DNA from: an uncultured bacterium
GTDB lineage: Bacteria; Verrucomicrobiota; Kiritimatiellia; CAIKKV01; CALHGX01
Length of the DNA: 64,000 nt
Assembly: GCA_938031185.1 (NCBI GenBank)
Contig: CALHGX010000018.1
Span: forward strand, 1 to 64,000
Direction of reading: 5' to 3'
Shown piece after piece: positions 32,406-39,358 of this stretch. Under the pieces are notes generated by a model. The model was not told the DNA's origin. It worked only from the letters and a program-made list of their open reading frames with translations, and did not search any database. The position numbers and the translations under genes are program-made. Numbering within the stretch: the first letter of the stretch is position 1; every line of letters starts with the position of its first letter.

Positions 32406-33353
32406 TCAATACCCCTTGTCCCAATCCACGCGAATCGGCTCGGCAATAGACTCCGTCACCAGCGCCTCAGAGGGCTTCAACTGGAGGATCGAGTCCGGCA
32501 CGCGCGGCGTCACCGGCCCGAACAACGCCAGCCGGGCGATCAGCTTTTGCCAGGAAGTGGTCGTGCCATGCACGCCGATGCAGTAAAAGCCGATGCGGTG
32601 CTTTGCTTCCAACACCTGGGCAGGGCCAATGGTGGCGGCTTTGGGCGGCACCGCCGCCAGGTCCCCCGCCGCGCCGAAGGACCCATGGAGCGAATTCTGC
32701 GCCAGCGTGAAAGGGCTTAAGGTCACAATGCCCGGCCCCATCCGCAGAAAGTCTTCCAGATTCTGCGGCGTTTCCGGCGCATCCGGCTCCACGAAAGCCA
32801 CATGACCGGTCCAGCCGGGCCCCATGTAGCAAATGTCCGCGCCGCCCAGGGCGCCGATCATCTTCCCGTAATCCGCCAGGTTCTCGTTGGTCAGGCCGAT
32901 CATCTGGCGCTCGGGAGGACGCAGCTTGGGATCGAGTCGCGAATAGAAGTATTTCTTCAGCGCATGCGTGAACCCATAGGGCCAGCTTTCCGGCGCGATG
33001 CGTCCGTCCTGATCGGCATACTCGTCCATGTTGAAGGTGTACAACCGCCGGCAATCAATGCGGCAGCGGTTGATCATCTCCGCCACCTTGGCATACAGGG
33101 GCCACGGTTGGGGCAGAATCATCACCAACGGCCGCCCCATTTCCGACGCCTCCTTGATGCGAAAGAAAATGTCCATCATGAAGGCGAACCAGACGTCGAA
33201 GTCCTTCATCACCCTCACCTTGACCCGCGGATGGTTGTAACGCTCGAAATCTTCCCGCCCAATATCCCGCACCCGCTCCAGCACCGCCTTGTCCCGAAAG
33301 GGCACCCAGGGGGATGGATCGTAACGAAAGTCCGCCGTCTCAAACGTGCTCAC
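32406..33353 (-). CDS. NagB-like sugar-phosphate isomerase/deaminase family protein with altered active site
   Basis: 315 residues. Fold of glucosamine-6-phosphate deaminase: RLYTFNMDEYADQ retains the Asp of the NagB FNMDEY motif, and GPGWTGHVAFVEPD corresponds to G-x-D-G-H-I-A-F-N-E, with His and Glu kept but the Asp before Gly-His replaced by Thr (WTGH). That Asp (D141 in E. coli NagB) is an active-site residue, so the reaction may be altered, for example isomerisation only, or another substrate. The GTG at 33353 overlaps the upstream stop as GTGA, with GGAGG eight bases before it. Third gene from the end of the catabolic operon. Confidence 0.78.
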   Translation of the reverse strand: MSTFETADFRYDPSPWVPFRDKAVLERVRDIGREDFERYNHPRVKVRVMKDFDVWFAFMMDIFFRIKEASEMGRPLVMILPQPWPLYAKVAEMINRCRIDCRRLYTFNMDEYADQDGRIAPESWPYGFTHALKKYFYSRLDPKLRPPERQMIGLTNENLADYGKMIGALGGADICYMGPGWTGHVAFVEPDAPETPQNLEDFLRMGPGIVTLSPFTLAQNSLHGSFGAAGDLAAVPPKAATIGPAQVLEAKHRIGFYCIGVHGTTTSWQKLIARLALFGPVTPRVPDSILQLKPSEALVTESIAEPIRVDWDKGY

Positions 33354-34432
33354 GTGGCTTGCCTCCGTTTCGTGTTCGCTTTTCCAGATAAGTTCGCAGG
33401 CGGCGGGCGTTCCGCCTTCTTCCCGAAGAGATAGCGCCGCGTGTTCGAACAGCCAATCCGTTCGCGCACGGGGGGAGGCAAACTCCAAAAGGACTCCGCC
33501 TCCGCATCCGTCTCCGCGCGCAGCGCGAACACGGTCGTCTTGCCCCGCGCGTCGGTGAACCGGCTCATGAAGCAGTAATACGGCGAATCCGATCCCCAGA
33601 GCAACATGTTCGGATAGGCTGTCGCCAGCCGCCCCAGCACCTCCGCGGGACGGCGATAGTCTGCGGGAAAACGTTCGCGCCGCCGCGCGACCGCCGGATG
33701 ATTCTGCCGGGCCAGCTCGCAATGAATGCGCAGCGCCGACACATCCACGAAGCGATTCGGTTGTTCCGCCGCAGCCTCCAGCGCCGCCCGCTGAAACCGA
33801 CACGCATGGGCCAGACAAAAACGGATTTCCGGTCGCGCCTTCGCCACCCGCAGCGCATCAGCCACATTGGCCCAAGGGTCATCGGGATGAACAGACGTAT
33901 GCAAGGTCACCGGCAGGTTATGCCGGGCCGCCCAATCCATAAGGGGCTGACCTTTGGAAAGCAGGTCGGCCCATGGCGCGCGCAAATATGTTGAAGCGGT
34001 TTTCAATCCGAACACGGCATACCGCTCGAACAACCGTTCCGCTGCCGCGGCCTGCGCCGCCGGCTCGCGCGCGGGATCGAAAAAAACAAACGGCAACAGA
34101 CGGCCCCCGCACTGGGGATAGGCCTCATAGATTTCGCGGCACAGGTTTTCATTTTCCTTTTCAAACGGCGCCGCGCCGCGCTTCCCTTTCCCTTGGCGCA
34201 CCCGTCCCTCGATCAGAGCCTCCGTGTCATACCAGGCGCTGAAAACGAACGGAAAGCAAATCGCCGCGTCAAGCCGCCAGCGATCCAGCCGCACCAGCAG
34301 GTCCTCCGCGGACTGCGCATAAGGAAAGTCCCCGCGTCGGTGGCTCGCCGGATCCGTTCCGACATGCGTATGCGCGTCCATCACGAGGTTCCCGCGCAGC
34401 AGCCGCCGCACAATGTCTTCCCGCTTCAGCAT
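33350..34432 (-). CDS. Amidohydrolase family protein
   Basis: 360 residues of amidohydrolase_2-type barrel. The metal-binding HxH is in VMDAHTHVG (about 18-26), and later conserved positions are in TLHTSVHPDDP, CLAHACRFQ and LLWGSDSPYY, the last giving the catalytic Asp. These enzymes hydrolyse lactones or amides, or decarboxylate carboxylated rings. In a sugar-acid operon a lactonase is plausible, but the substrate cannot be assigned. Start ATG 34432 has a GGAGAGG/GGGG-rich upstream region. It lies 26 bp after the end of the SDR reading frame and overlaps the NagB-like gene by 4 bp. Confidence 0.82.
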   Translation of the reverse strand: MLKREDIVRRLLRGNLVMDAHTHVGTDPASHRRGDFPYAQSAEDLLVRLDRWRLDAAICFPFVFSAWYDTEALIEGRVRQGKGKRGAAPFEKENENLCREIYEAYPQCGGRLLPFVFFDPAREPAAQAAAAERLFERYAVFGLKTASTYLRAPWADLLSKGQPLMDWAARHNLPVTLHTSVHPDDPWANVADALRVAKARPEIRFCLAHACRFQRAALEAAAEQPNRFVDVSALRIHCELARQNHPAVARRRERFPADYRRPAEVLGRLATAYPNMLLWGSDSPYYCFMSRFTDARGKTTVFALRAETDAEAESFWSLPPPVRERIGCSNTRRYLFGKKAERPPPANLSGKANTKRRQAT

Positions 34433-34458
34433 CCCCGCCGCCTCTCCACGCCTTGCGC

Positions 34459-35238
34459 TCACTTCGCCGTGTAGCCGCCGTCCACCGGCAGATTGACGCC
34501 CGTGACATACGCCGATGCGTCGGAAGCCAGAAAAACAACCGCCCCCATCAGGTCCGTCTCGTTCGCCATGCGCCCGAGACAAGTGCGTTCAATGTAGTTC
34601 CTGACGAACGCCTCGGGCTGCGTGGCCATTCACAAGCCGCCAGGATGCAGACAATTAACGCGAATGCCCCGCGGCCCATAGTAGCTGGCCCAAAATCTTG
34701 TCAGATTGGCCATGCCTCCTTTGTGAAAGAAGTAGTCTGGATACCGACCGTCCATGTCCGTCCCGCGATAATTCGCCGGTTCCACCCCCACCAGCCCCAT
34801 GATGGAGCCGATGTTGATGATGGACCCGCCTTCCACCATCATCTCGCCGAAGGCGCGAGTGACGAGGATCAGCCCCGTCCCGTTGATGTGGAAGCTTTCG
34901 TCGAAGCTTTCCGCCGGGCTGAAGACCCCCTTCTTCACCGGGCGGGCGACGGCGTTGTTGACCAACACATGCAGCTCGCCATACCGCTCCCGCCACTGGT
35001 CCCGCGCCTCGAGAATCGAAGCCTCCTCACCTTGATCCAACCGCAACGCGTGAATCGCCAACCCTTCGCGCTGGTACTCCGCGGCCGCCTGCTCAAGCCG
35101 CGGAAGATCCCGGCTAGCCATAACGGTCGTCGCGCTGGCTTGGGCCAGCGCCTGCGCAATCTGCCGGCCGTACAGGCCCGCGCCGCCCGTCACCAACGCA
35201 TTCTTCCCTTTCAGAGAAAACCGTACTAAAACGCTCAT
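34459..35238 (-). pseudogene. Short-chain dehydrogenase/reductase interrupted by an in-frame TGA
   Basis: The 260-codon frame is intact as an SDR except for a TGA at 34630-34632. Before the stop: TGGAGLYGRQIAQAL (cofactor loop), NIGSIMG (Ser) and YFFHKGGMANL (YxxxK), ending RVNCLHPGGL. After the stop, still in frame: [21 protein letters not shown] and [22 protein letters not shown], the standard SDR C terminus. A single-base nonsense change (for example from TGG or TGC), a sequencing error or stop readthrough would all explain this. TGA is the normal stop in neighbouring genes, so general recoding is ruled out. Start ATG 35238 has GGGAG six bases upstream. Confidence 0.8.
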
Positions 35239-35290
35239 CCTTGACTCCCGAAAGCCGTTCACGCGCCTCAAAGCCGGCGCGGACGATGAT

Positions 35291-36106
35291 TCAATTGCCA
35301 TATGGTCCGCGGCTGGCGCCGCTCGGCATTTCTCCGGCTTTCGCCGCCTCCAGCATGGCGCGGCAGTAGGATGCCAGCCCGGCCACATCGGCGCCGATGC
35401 TCAGAAATTGATAACCCATATCCATCAACTCCCGAACGTTTGCCGGACTGGCCGCCGTGCCGGCGAATTTCCCATGCCGCCGGGCGGCCTGGGCCACGTC
35501 GCGCCGGGCCTGAACCAGCCGCGGATCGTCCAGTCGCCCCGGTACGCCAAGGGCATGGCTGAAATCGCCGGGGCCAAAGAACAACATGTCAATGCCCGGC
35601 ACGGCGGCGATGGCATCCAGCTCGGCCAGCGGCTCGGGATCCTCGATCTGCACCATAACGAACCGCTCGGCATTCGCCTGCCGCGTGTACTCCTCCAGCC
35701 CGATCCCGCAATAGGCCGCGTCCGCGTTCCCTCCATCCAGGGCCCGCCGCCCCAAAGGGTGGAAACGCGTCATGCGCGCGACCTGCCGCGCATCGTCCGC
35801 GCTCATGCAGTGCGGCACCATGATGCCGGCGGCGTCCATTTCCAGCGGACGAATGTAATCGCTGTAGCTTCCGCGCGCCACGCGCACCAGCACGTCGGCA
35901 TCGTGCGCCTTGGCGGCCCAAATGCACTGCTCAATCACCCGCAGGTCATTGGGCACATGCTCCTGGCAAACCCACAGGCAGTCAAACCCCGCCAGCGCGG
36001 CAATTTCCGCCGCCCGCGCATCGGCCAGATTCAGTTTGAAACAAAACGCCGGCTGCCCCGTGCGCAGCTTGTTGAGCGTCCGACTCGGTCTCATCCCCGT
36101 GCCCAC
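35291..36106 (-). CDS. HpcH/HpaI-family aldolase
   Basis: 271 residues. Metal-dependent class II pyruvate-type aldolase fold: CFKLNLADARAAEIAALAGFD, WVCQEHVPNDLRVIEQ, VRVARGSYSDYIRPLEMDAAGIMVP, MVQIEDPEPLAEL and MLFFGPGDFSHALG. Known members cleave 2-keto-3-deoxy sugar acids or 4-hydroxy-2-oxoheptanedioate. In this operon it is the likely carbon-carbon cleavage step, giving pyruvate and an aldehyde. GTG 36106 is preferred because AAGGAGG lies five bases upstream. Substrate not predictable. Confidence 0.86.
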   Translation of the reverse strand: MGTGMRPSRTLNKLRTGQPAFCFKLNLADARAAEIAALAGFDCLWVCQEHVPNDLRVIEQCIWAAKAHDADVLVRVARGSYSDYIRPLEMDAAGIMVPHCMSADDARQVARMTRFHPLGRRALDGGNADAAYCGIGLEEYTRQANAERFVMVQIEDPEPLAELDAIAAVPGIDMLFFGPGDFSHALGVPGRLDDPRLVQARRDVAQAARRHGKFAGTAASPANVRELMDMGYQFLSIGADVAGLASYCRAMLEAAKAGEMPSGASRGPYGN

Positions 36107-36166
36107 ATCATCCTCCTTCCTGCAGCCCCGCCATAGCCATCCTCCATGGCGCCCGTCATCTCTCGG

Positions 36167-36820
36167 TCAGGAACGCGTCGCTCCACCCTCCTCGATGGCA
36201 ATCTCCGCGCCCCCCTGCTCGCGGCTGCGAATACCGGCGATCACCAGCCGTATCAATTCCTCCGTCTCCTCGAACGGAAACGGCCGGACGCCTGAGCGCA
36301 AATACGTCACGAACGCCTCCAACTGTCGTTTGAAACTGTAAAACGTGTCCCGGAACATCCCCTGCGCCGCGCCGGCCGTCCCGCACAGTTGCAGGCATCC
36401 GAAAGCCCCGTACATGTCGTCCTCGGTGGCCACCACCGCATCGGCGCCGCACCGGTGCTTCAGATGCACGATATTCCGCTCCCGCGTGCCGGTATTGCGC
36501 GCGGACACGAATCCCGGCCCCAGAATGGGATAGATCGCCTCCAGCGCATGAATCCCGTAGCGCTCCCAGCTCTTGGGCGCAGTGATGCTCACGAAGCGCA
36601 AGGCGCCCAAATCGCGAGTGGAGCAGCGGTATGGCATGAACTCCTTGGCGTAACGCATGGCGCTGGAGGACATGATCGGCGCGCCATTCCGCACCCATTC
36701 CACGAATTGGCTCAAGTCCTTCTCGTTGTCCGCCAGCGGCTTGTCCACGAAGACGGGCAGGCCGACTTCCACAAACGGGCGACAGCGGTCCACGTGCTCT
36801 TCGCCCCGATCGGCGGACAC
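36167..36820 (-). pseudogene. C-terminal part of a Gfo/Idh/MocA oxidoreductase, fused out of frame to an AKR fragment
   Basis: The frame begins around GTG 36820 with VSADRGEEHVDRCRPFVEV, then GLPVFVDKPLADNEKDLSQF, the conserved EKP-type motif region of Gfo/Idh proteins (FVDKPLA), followed by the C-terminal substrate domain (YAKEFMPYRC, SITAPKSWERYGIHALE, PFPFEETEELIRLVIAGIRS). The N-terminal Rossmann NAD(P)-binding domain of about 90-100 residues is missing. Immediately upstream sits the start of an aldo/keto reductase in another frame. Without the cofactor domain the product cannot be an active dehydrogenase. Confidence 0.75.
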
Positions 36821-37083
36821 TTCGTCGTGATTCGCACGGCATCGGTGGCCCTCAGCTCCGCCAGCGCCTGCCCCAGGACTTGTTCGCCGTTCCCGTACGA
36901 CGACGCCGTATCGAAGGAGTTGATCCCGCCTTCCAAGGCGGCCGCCACGATCTCCAAGGATGTCCGATAATCGGGCTGTCCCGTTTGATTGGCAATGCCA
37001 TAAGGCAGACCCAACTGAACCGTGCCCAAAGTCAGCCTGGAAAACCCATGGCGTCCTGGTTCAGCCAGAGCCGTAACGCTCAT
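36712..37083 (-). pseudogene. N-terminal fragment of an aldo/keto reductase
   Basis: The first about 85 residues are an AKR N terminus: LTLGTVQLGLPYGIANQTGQP, then GINSFDTASSYGNGEQVLGQAL with the catalytic Asp and Tyr, and VRITTK with the catalytic Lys. After roughly 36830 the translation becomes the out-of-frame reading of the Gfo/Idh gene and stops at 36712. About three quarters of an AKR (normally about 300 residues) is absent. Start ATG 37083 overlaps the preceding gene by ATGA, so the 5' end is still in place in the operon. Confidence 0.75.
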
Positions 37084-37697
37084 TCGAGGTCCTCTTCCGC
37101 CACTCGTTCGATTTCCATTCGCAGCACCCGCTCGCGAACTCCTTCATAGTCTGCGGCGCGCTGGGCCCAATATAGGGACTCCTCGGCCTGCCGGAAATCC
37201 CCGGCTTCAGCCGCAAGTTCCGCCAACGCCGCGTGATGGTGCGGCGTCCAGAAATCCCATTCCACATAGGCGCGCCAGTATTGGAGAGCCCGCGCGGGCG
37301 ATTCCCTGCGGAGGAACTCTGTCTTGAGCCAGCGCAACTGGCTTCGATACGGGTTCAGCGCCAGCCCCCGCTCGCACCATTTGCGCGCGGCATCGAGAAG
37401 AAACGGCCGTTCCGACTCCGCGGCGCTGCCGCTCGCATGCCAGGCCGCTTCGGCCAAATAAATGCAAAGGTAATAGTTCCAGGGATACGCCTGGAATGAC
37501 GCCTCGCCACGCCGAAGCTTGTCCGGCAACGGAGCAGCCGCGCCGCGCCCGTAGCGAAGCGAAGAGTAGTTCCATTGCGCCCAGGCGGCTCGCGCCGCGT
37601 GCGCCAGGATCAGCAGGCAGGCGGCGGCCGTTACGAGTCCCGTGGCCGCCGGCCAAAGCCGCTTTTCCCAACCCCGAGGCATCCGTTGCGAGTTCAT
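37080..37697 (-). CDS. Membrane-anchored TPR-like protein of unknown function
   Basis: 205 residues. A short basic N terminus (MNSQRMPRGWEKRLW) precedes one membrane helix (about 16-36, PAATGLVTAAACLLILAHAA), then a helical domain with TPR-like pairs (YLCIYLAEAAWHASG, FLLDAARKWCERGLALNP, HHHAALAELAAEAGDFRQAEESL). The pattern resembles the extra-membrane tail of O-antigen-ligase-like proteins but without their other helices. It overlaps the AKR fragment by ATGA and so begins the catabolic transcription unit, or is a truncated remnant of a longer upstream gene. ATG 37697 has only a weak ribosome site. A TTG at 37742 is possible. Confidence 0.55.
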   Translation of the reverse strand: MNSQRMPRGWEKRLWPAATGLVTAAACLLILAHAARAAWAQWNYSSLRYGRGAAAPLPDKLRRGEASFQAYPWNYYLCIYLAEAAWHASGSAAESERPFLLDAARKWCERGLALNPYRSQLRWLKTEFLRRESPARALQYWRAYVEWDFWTPHHHAALAELAAEAGDFRQAEESLYWAQRAADYEGVRERVLRMEIERVAEEDLE

Positions 37698-37822
37698 TTC
37701 CAGCCGCTGGACCCGGAACAAAGCCCCCTCTTGTTCCGGCAATGGTCGAGTCTGCGGGGAACGGCGGTTTCACCCGTTTCAATGGTTCGAATCGTATTCT
37801 TCACCAAATCCCCGCAAGACAA

Positions 37823-37855
37823 GAAGCCCTCCCGTTTCCGGAAGGGCTTCGTTTT
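37823..37855. terminator. Hairpin terminator downstream of the poly-Thr protein gene
   Basis: 12-bp stem with one mismatch: GAAGCCCTCCCG (37823-37834) / CGGAAGGGCTTC (37839-37850), loop TTTC. The plus strand has GTTTT after it and the minus strand a weaker TTGTCTTG. It probably ends the minus-strand gene 37912-38502. Confidence 0.55.
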
Positions 37856-37911
37856 CTGTCGGGCGCGCTCATGGGAGGAGAGCCGCCCGTCTCGGGGCTC
37901 GCACCAAGGCC

Positions 37912-38502
37912 CTATAGATTGCCCACCGGCGTGGGGCTCGGAATCGTCGTCGTGGTCGTGGTGGTGGTGGTCGTCGTCGTAGTGGTCGTTCCTTCCACCG
38001 GTTCCACCGGCGCCACGGGAGCCGCGGCGATGCGGAGGGCCATTTCCAAAATCATCTGCACCTTCCGCGCCGCATTTTCGGCCTTGGCCGCCGCCCGTTC
38101 GGCTTCCGCCTCGTTGCGGGCTTTGCCGACCTCTTCCGCCGCTGCCCGGGCCGCCGCCAAATTGGCTTCCGCCTTGCGGAGCAGCCCTTGAAGCCTTCTC
38201 AACGCCGCGTCTGCGGCCGCTTTCGTCCGGCGCGCCGATGCCAGCTCTTTTTCTGCTTCGGCAATGGCCGCGGCATCGCCGCTTTCCCGCGCGGACGCCA
38301 GTTTCGCTTCCGCCGCCGCCACGAGCTTCGCGGCTTCCTCCACCGCCGTTTGCGCCTTGGTCACCTCGGCCTGCACCTTCTCCACTGCCGCTTCCGCGTC
38401 CTTCACAGCCTGGTCGGCCCGCTCCGCCGGCGTCGCCGCCATCGCCACCCAGGGAATCGCCGCCGCCAAAACCAAACCCATCCACCACTTCGCTATGTTC
38501 AT
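37912..38502 (-). CDS. Exported coiled-coil protein with poly-threonine tail
   Basis: 196 residues. A signal peptide (MNIAKWWMGLVLAAAIPWVAMA) is followed by an Ala/Glu/Lys-rich coiled coil of about 125 residues made of near-heptad repeats (AVKDAEAAVEKVQAEVTKAQ), a hydrophobic helix (KVQMILEMALRIAAAP), a Pro/Val linker, fifteen consecutive Thr and the end IPSPTPVGNL. The Ala/Lys coiled coil recalls Lpp-like or periplasmic spacer proteins, but no family is recognised. ATG 38502 has AGGAGG eight bases upstream. It has its own strong promoter and lies beside the polysaccharide export genes. Confidence 0.72.
   Translation of the reverse strand: MNIAKWWMGLVLAAAIPWVAMAATPAERADQAVKDAEAAVEKVQAEVTKAQTAVEEAAKLVAAAEAKLASARESGDAAAIAEAEKELASARRTKAAADAALRRLQGLLRKAEANLAAARAAAEEVGKARNEAEAERAAAKAENAARKVQMILEMALRIAAAPVAPVEPVEGTTTTTTTTTTTTTTTIPSPTPVGNL
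37945..37989 (-). repeat. ACN trinucleotide microsatellite coding for 15 Thr
   Basis: Fifteen successive Thr codons (mixed ACG/ACC/ACT) near the 3' end of the coiled-coil gene. Such triplet runs can expand or contract without frameshift. Confidence 0.9.
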
Positions 38503-38528
38503 CGGCATTTCCTCCTGTTGCGCCGTCA

Positions 38529-38545
38529 CACGCCACAATGGCGTG
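38529..38545. promoter_or_regulatory. Inverted repeat in the 5' leader of the poly-Thr protein gene
   Basis: CACGCCA CAA TGGCGTG, a perfect 7-bp inverted repeat between the promoter and the ribosome-binding site (AGGAGG at 38511-38516). It could be an operator or an mRNA hairpin. Confidence 0.45.
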
Positions 38546-38564
38546 ACTCAAAGCTCAAGTTCCT

Positions 38565-38592
38565 ATGATAGCTCAAGGCCGCCGCTTGTCAA
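38565..38592 (-). promoter_or_regulatory. Strong sigma-70-like promoter of the poly-Thr protein gene
   Basis: Minus-strand TTGACA (38592-38587, full consensus), a 16-base spacer and TATCAT (38570-38565), 63 bases before the start at 38502. The best promoter match in the window. It lies just after the Wza-like gene. Confidence 0.7.
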
Positions 38593-38611
38593 CCCTGGCG
38601 CGCGAGCCAGA

Positions 38612-39358
38612 TCAAAATGCGCTGCGCGGCACCACGATCACGTCGCCCGGCTGAATGGCGATATCCTCGTCGCGCCCTTCCTGTATGCGCCGGGCGTTGA
38701 CGTCAATAATCTGATTGCCCCGGATGATGCGAACCTTGGCCGCATTGGCGTATTCCGTATAACGACCGGCGCGCGCCAGCGCCATGGACAGCGTGATTTC
38801 CCTTGTGAGGGGGTATCGGCCCGGATTCAGCACCTCGCCCTGCACGAAATATTCGCTCTCCGGCGGCACGATGATTACCGTGATGACCTTGTATATCTTC
38901 CCTTCGATATAGGCGGTCTCGATCTTCTTTTCCGCTTCGGCGCTGGAAAGGCCCGCGATTTCTATCGCGCCGATGAAAGGCAGGTTGACCCGTCCCTGCT
39001 CGTCAATCACATGCCGCAGCAGCACCGGTTGAGGAATGGCCTGCAGGCTGATTTCAATCTGGTCACCCGGCCGCAACACCCGCGCCTTGCGTTCCGCGGG
39101 CGCTGCCGTCGCCGGCACGGCTGGCGATGGGGCTGCCGGCGTAGTGTCCACGCCCGCCGCGGCCGGCGCGACCGCGGCGGCCGCCCGTGGTTCTGCCTCC
39201 TCCAAAGGCTTGGCCACCGCCACGCGAACGGATCGCTCCTCGTCAGGTCGATACGGCTCGGCCTGCCGCACCGGCCGCGGCGCGGTGGCACAACCGCACG
39301 CGGCCACAACCGCTCCCGCCAGCCACAGGCGTTTCATCGAAATCAACCGTTTCTTCAT
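38612..39358 (-). CDS. Polysaccharide export lipoprotein (Wza-like)
   Basis: 248 residues. A signal peptide with lipobox-like VVAACG, a Pro/Ala linker, then a polysaccharide biosynthesis/export domain (VLRPGDQIEISLQAIPQP, VIDEQGRVNLPFIGAIEIAGLSSAEAE read in parts) and a SLBB domain (YFVQGEVLNPGRYPLTREITLSMALARAG), ending DIAIQPGDVIVVPRSAF. Wza-type proteins form the outer-membrane export pore for capsule or exopolysaccharide. The start overlaps the stop of the Wzc-like gene by ATGA, so the pore and co-polymerase are made together. Confidence 0.88.
   Translation of the reverse strand: MKKRLISMKRLWLAGAVVAACGCATAPRPVRQAEPYRPDEERSVRVAVAKPLEEAEPRAAAAVAPAAAGVDTTPAAPSPAVPATAAPAERKARVLRPGDQIEISLQAIPQPVLLRHVIDEQGRVNLPFIGAIEIAGLSSAEAEKKIETAYIEGKIYKVITVIIVPPESEYFVQGEVLNPGRYPLTREITLSMALARAGRYTEYANAAKVRIIRGNQIIDVNARRIQEGRDEDIAIQPGDVIVVPRSAF

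Noticed and set aside
34459-35238. Selenocysteine or genetic-code change as the reason for the in-frame TGA
   Set aside because: TGA is a working stop in many neighbouring genes, and no clear downstream SECIS hairpin was noticed; a point mutation or error is simpler.
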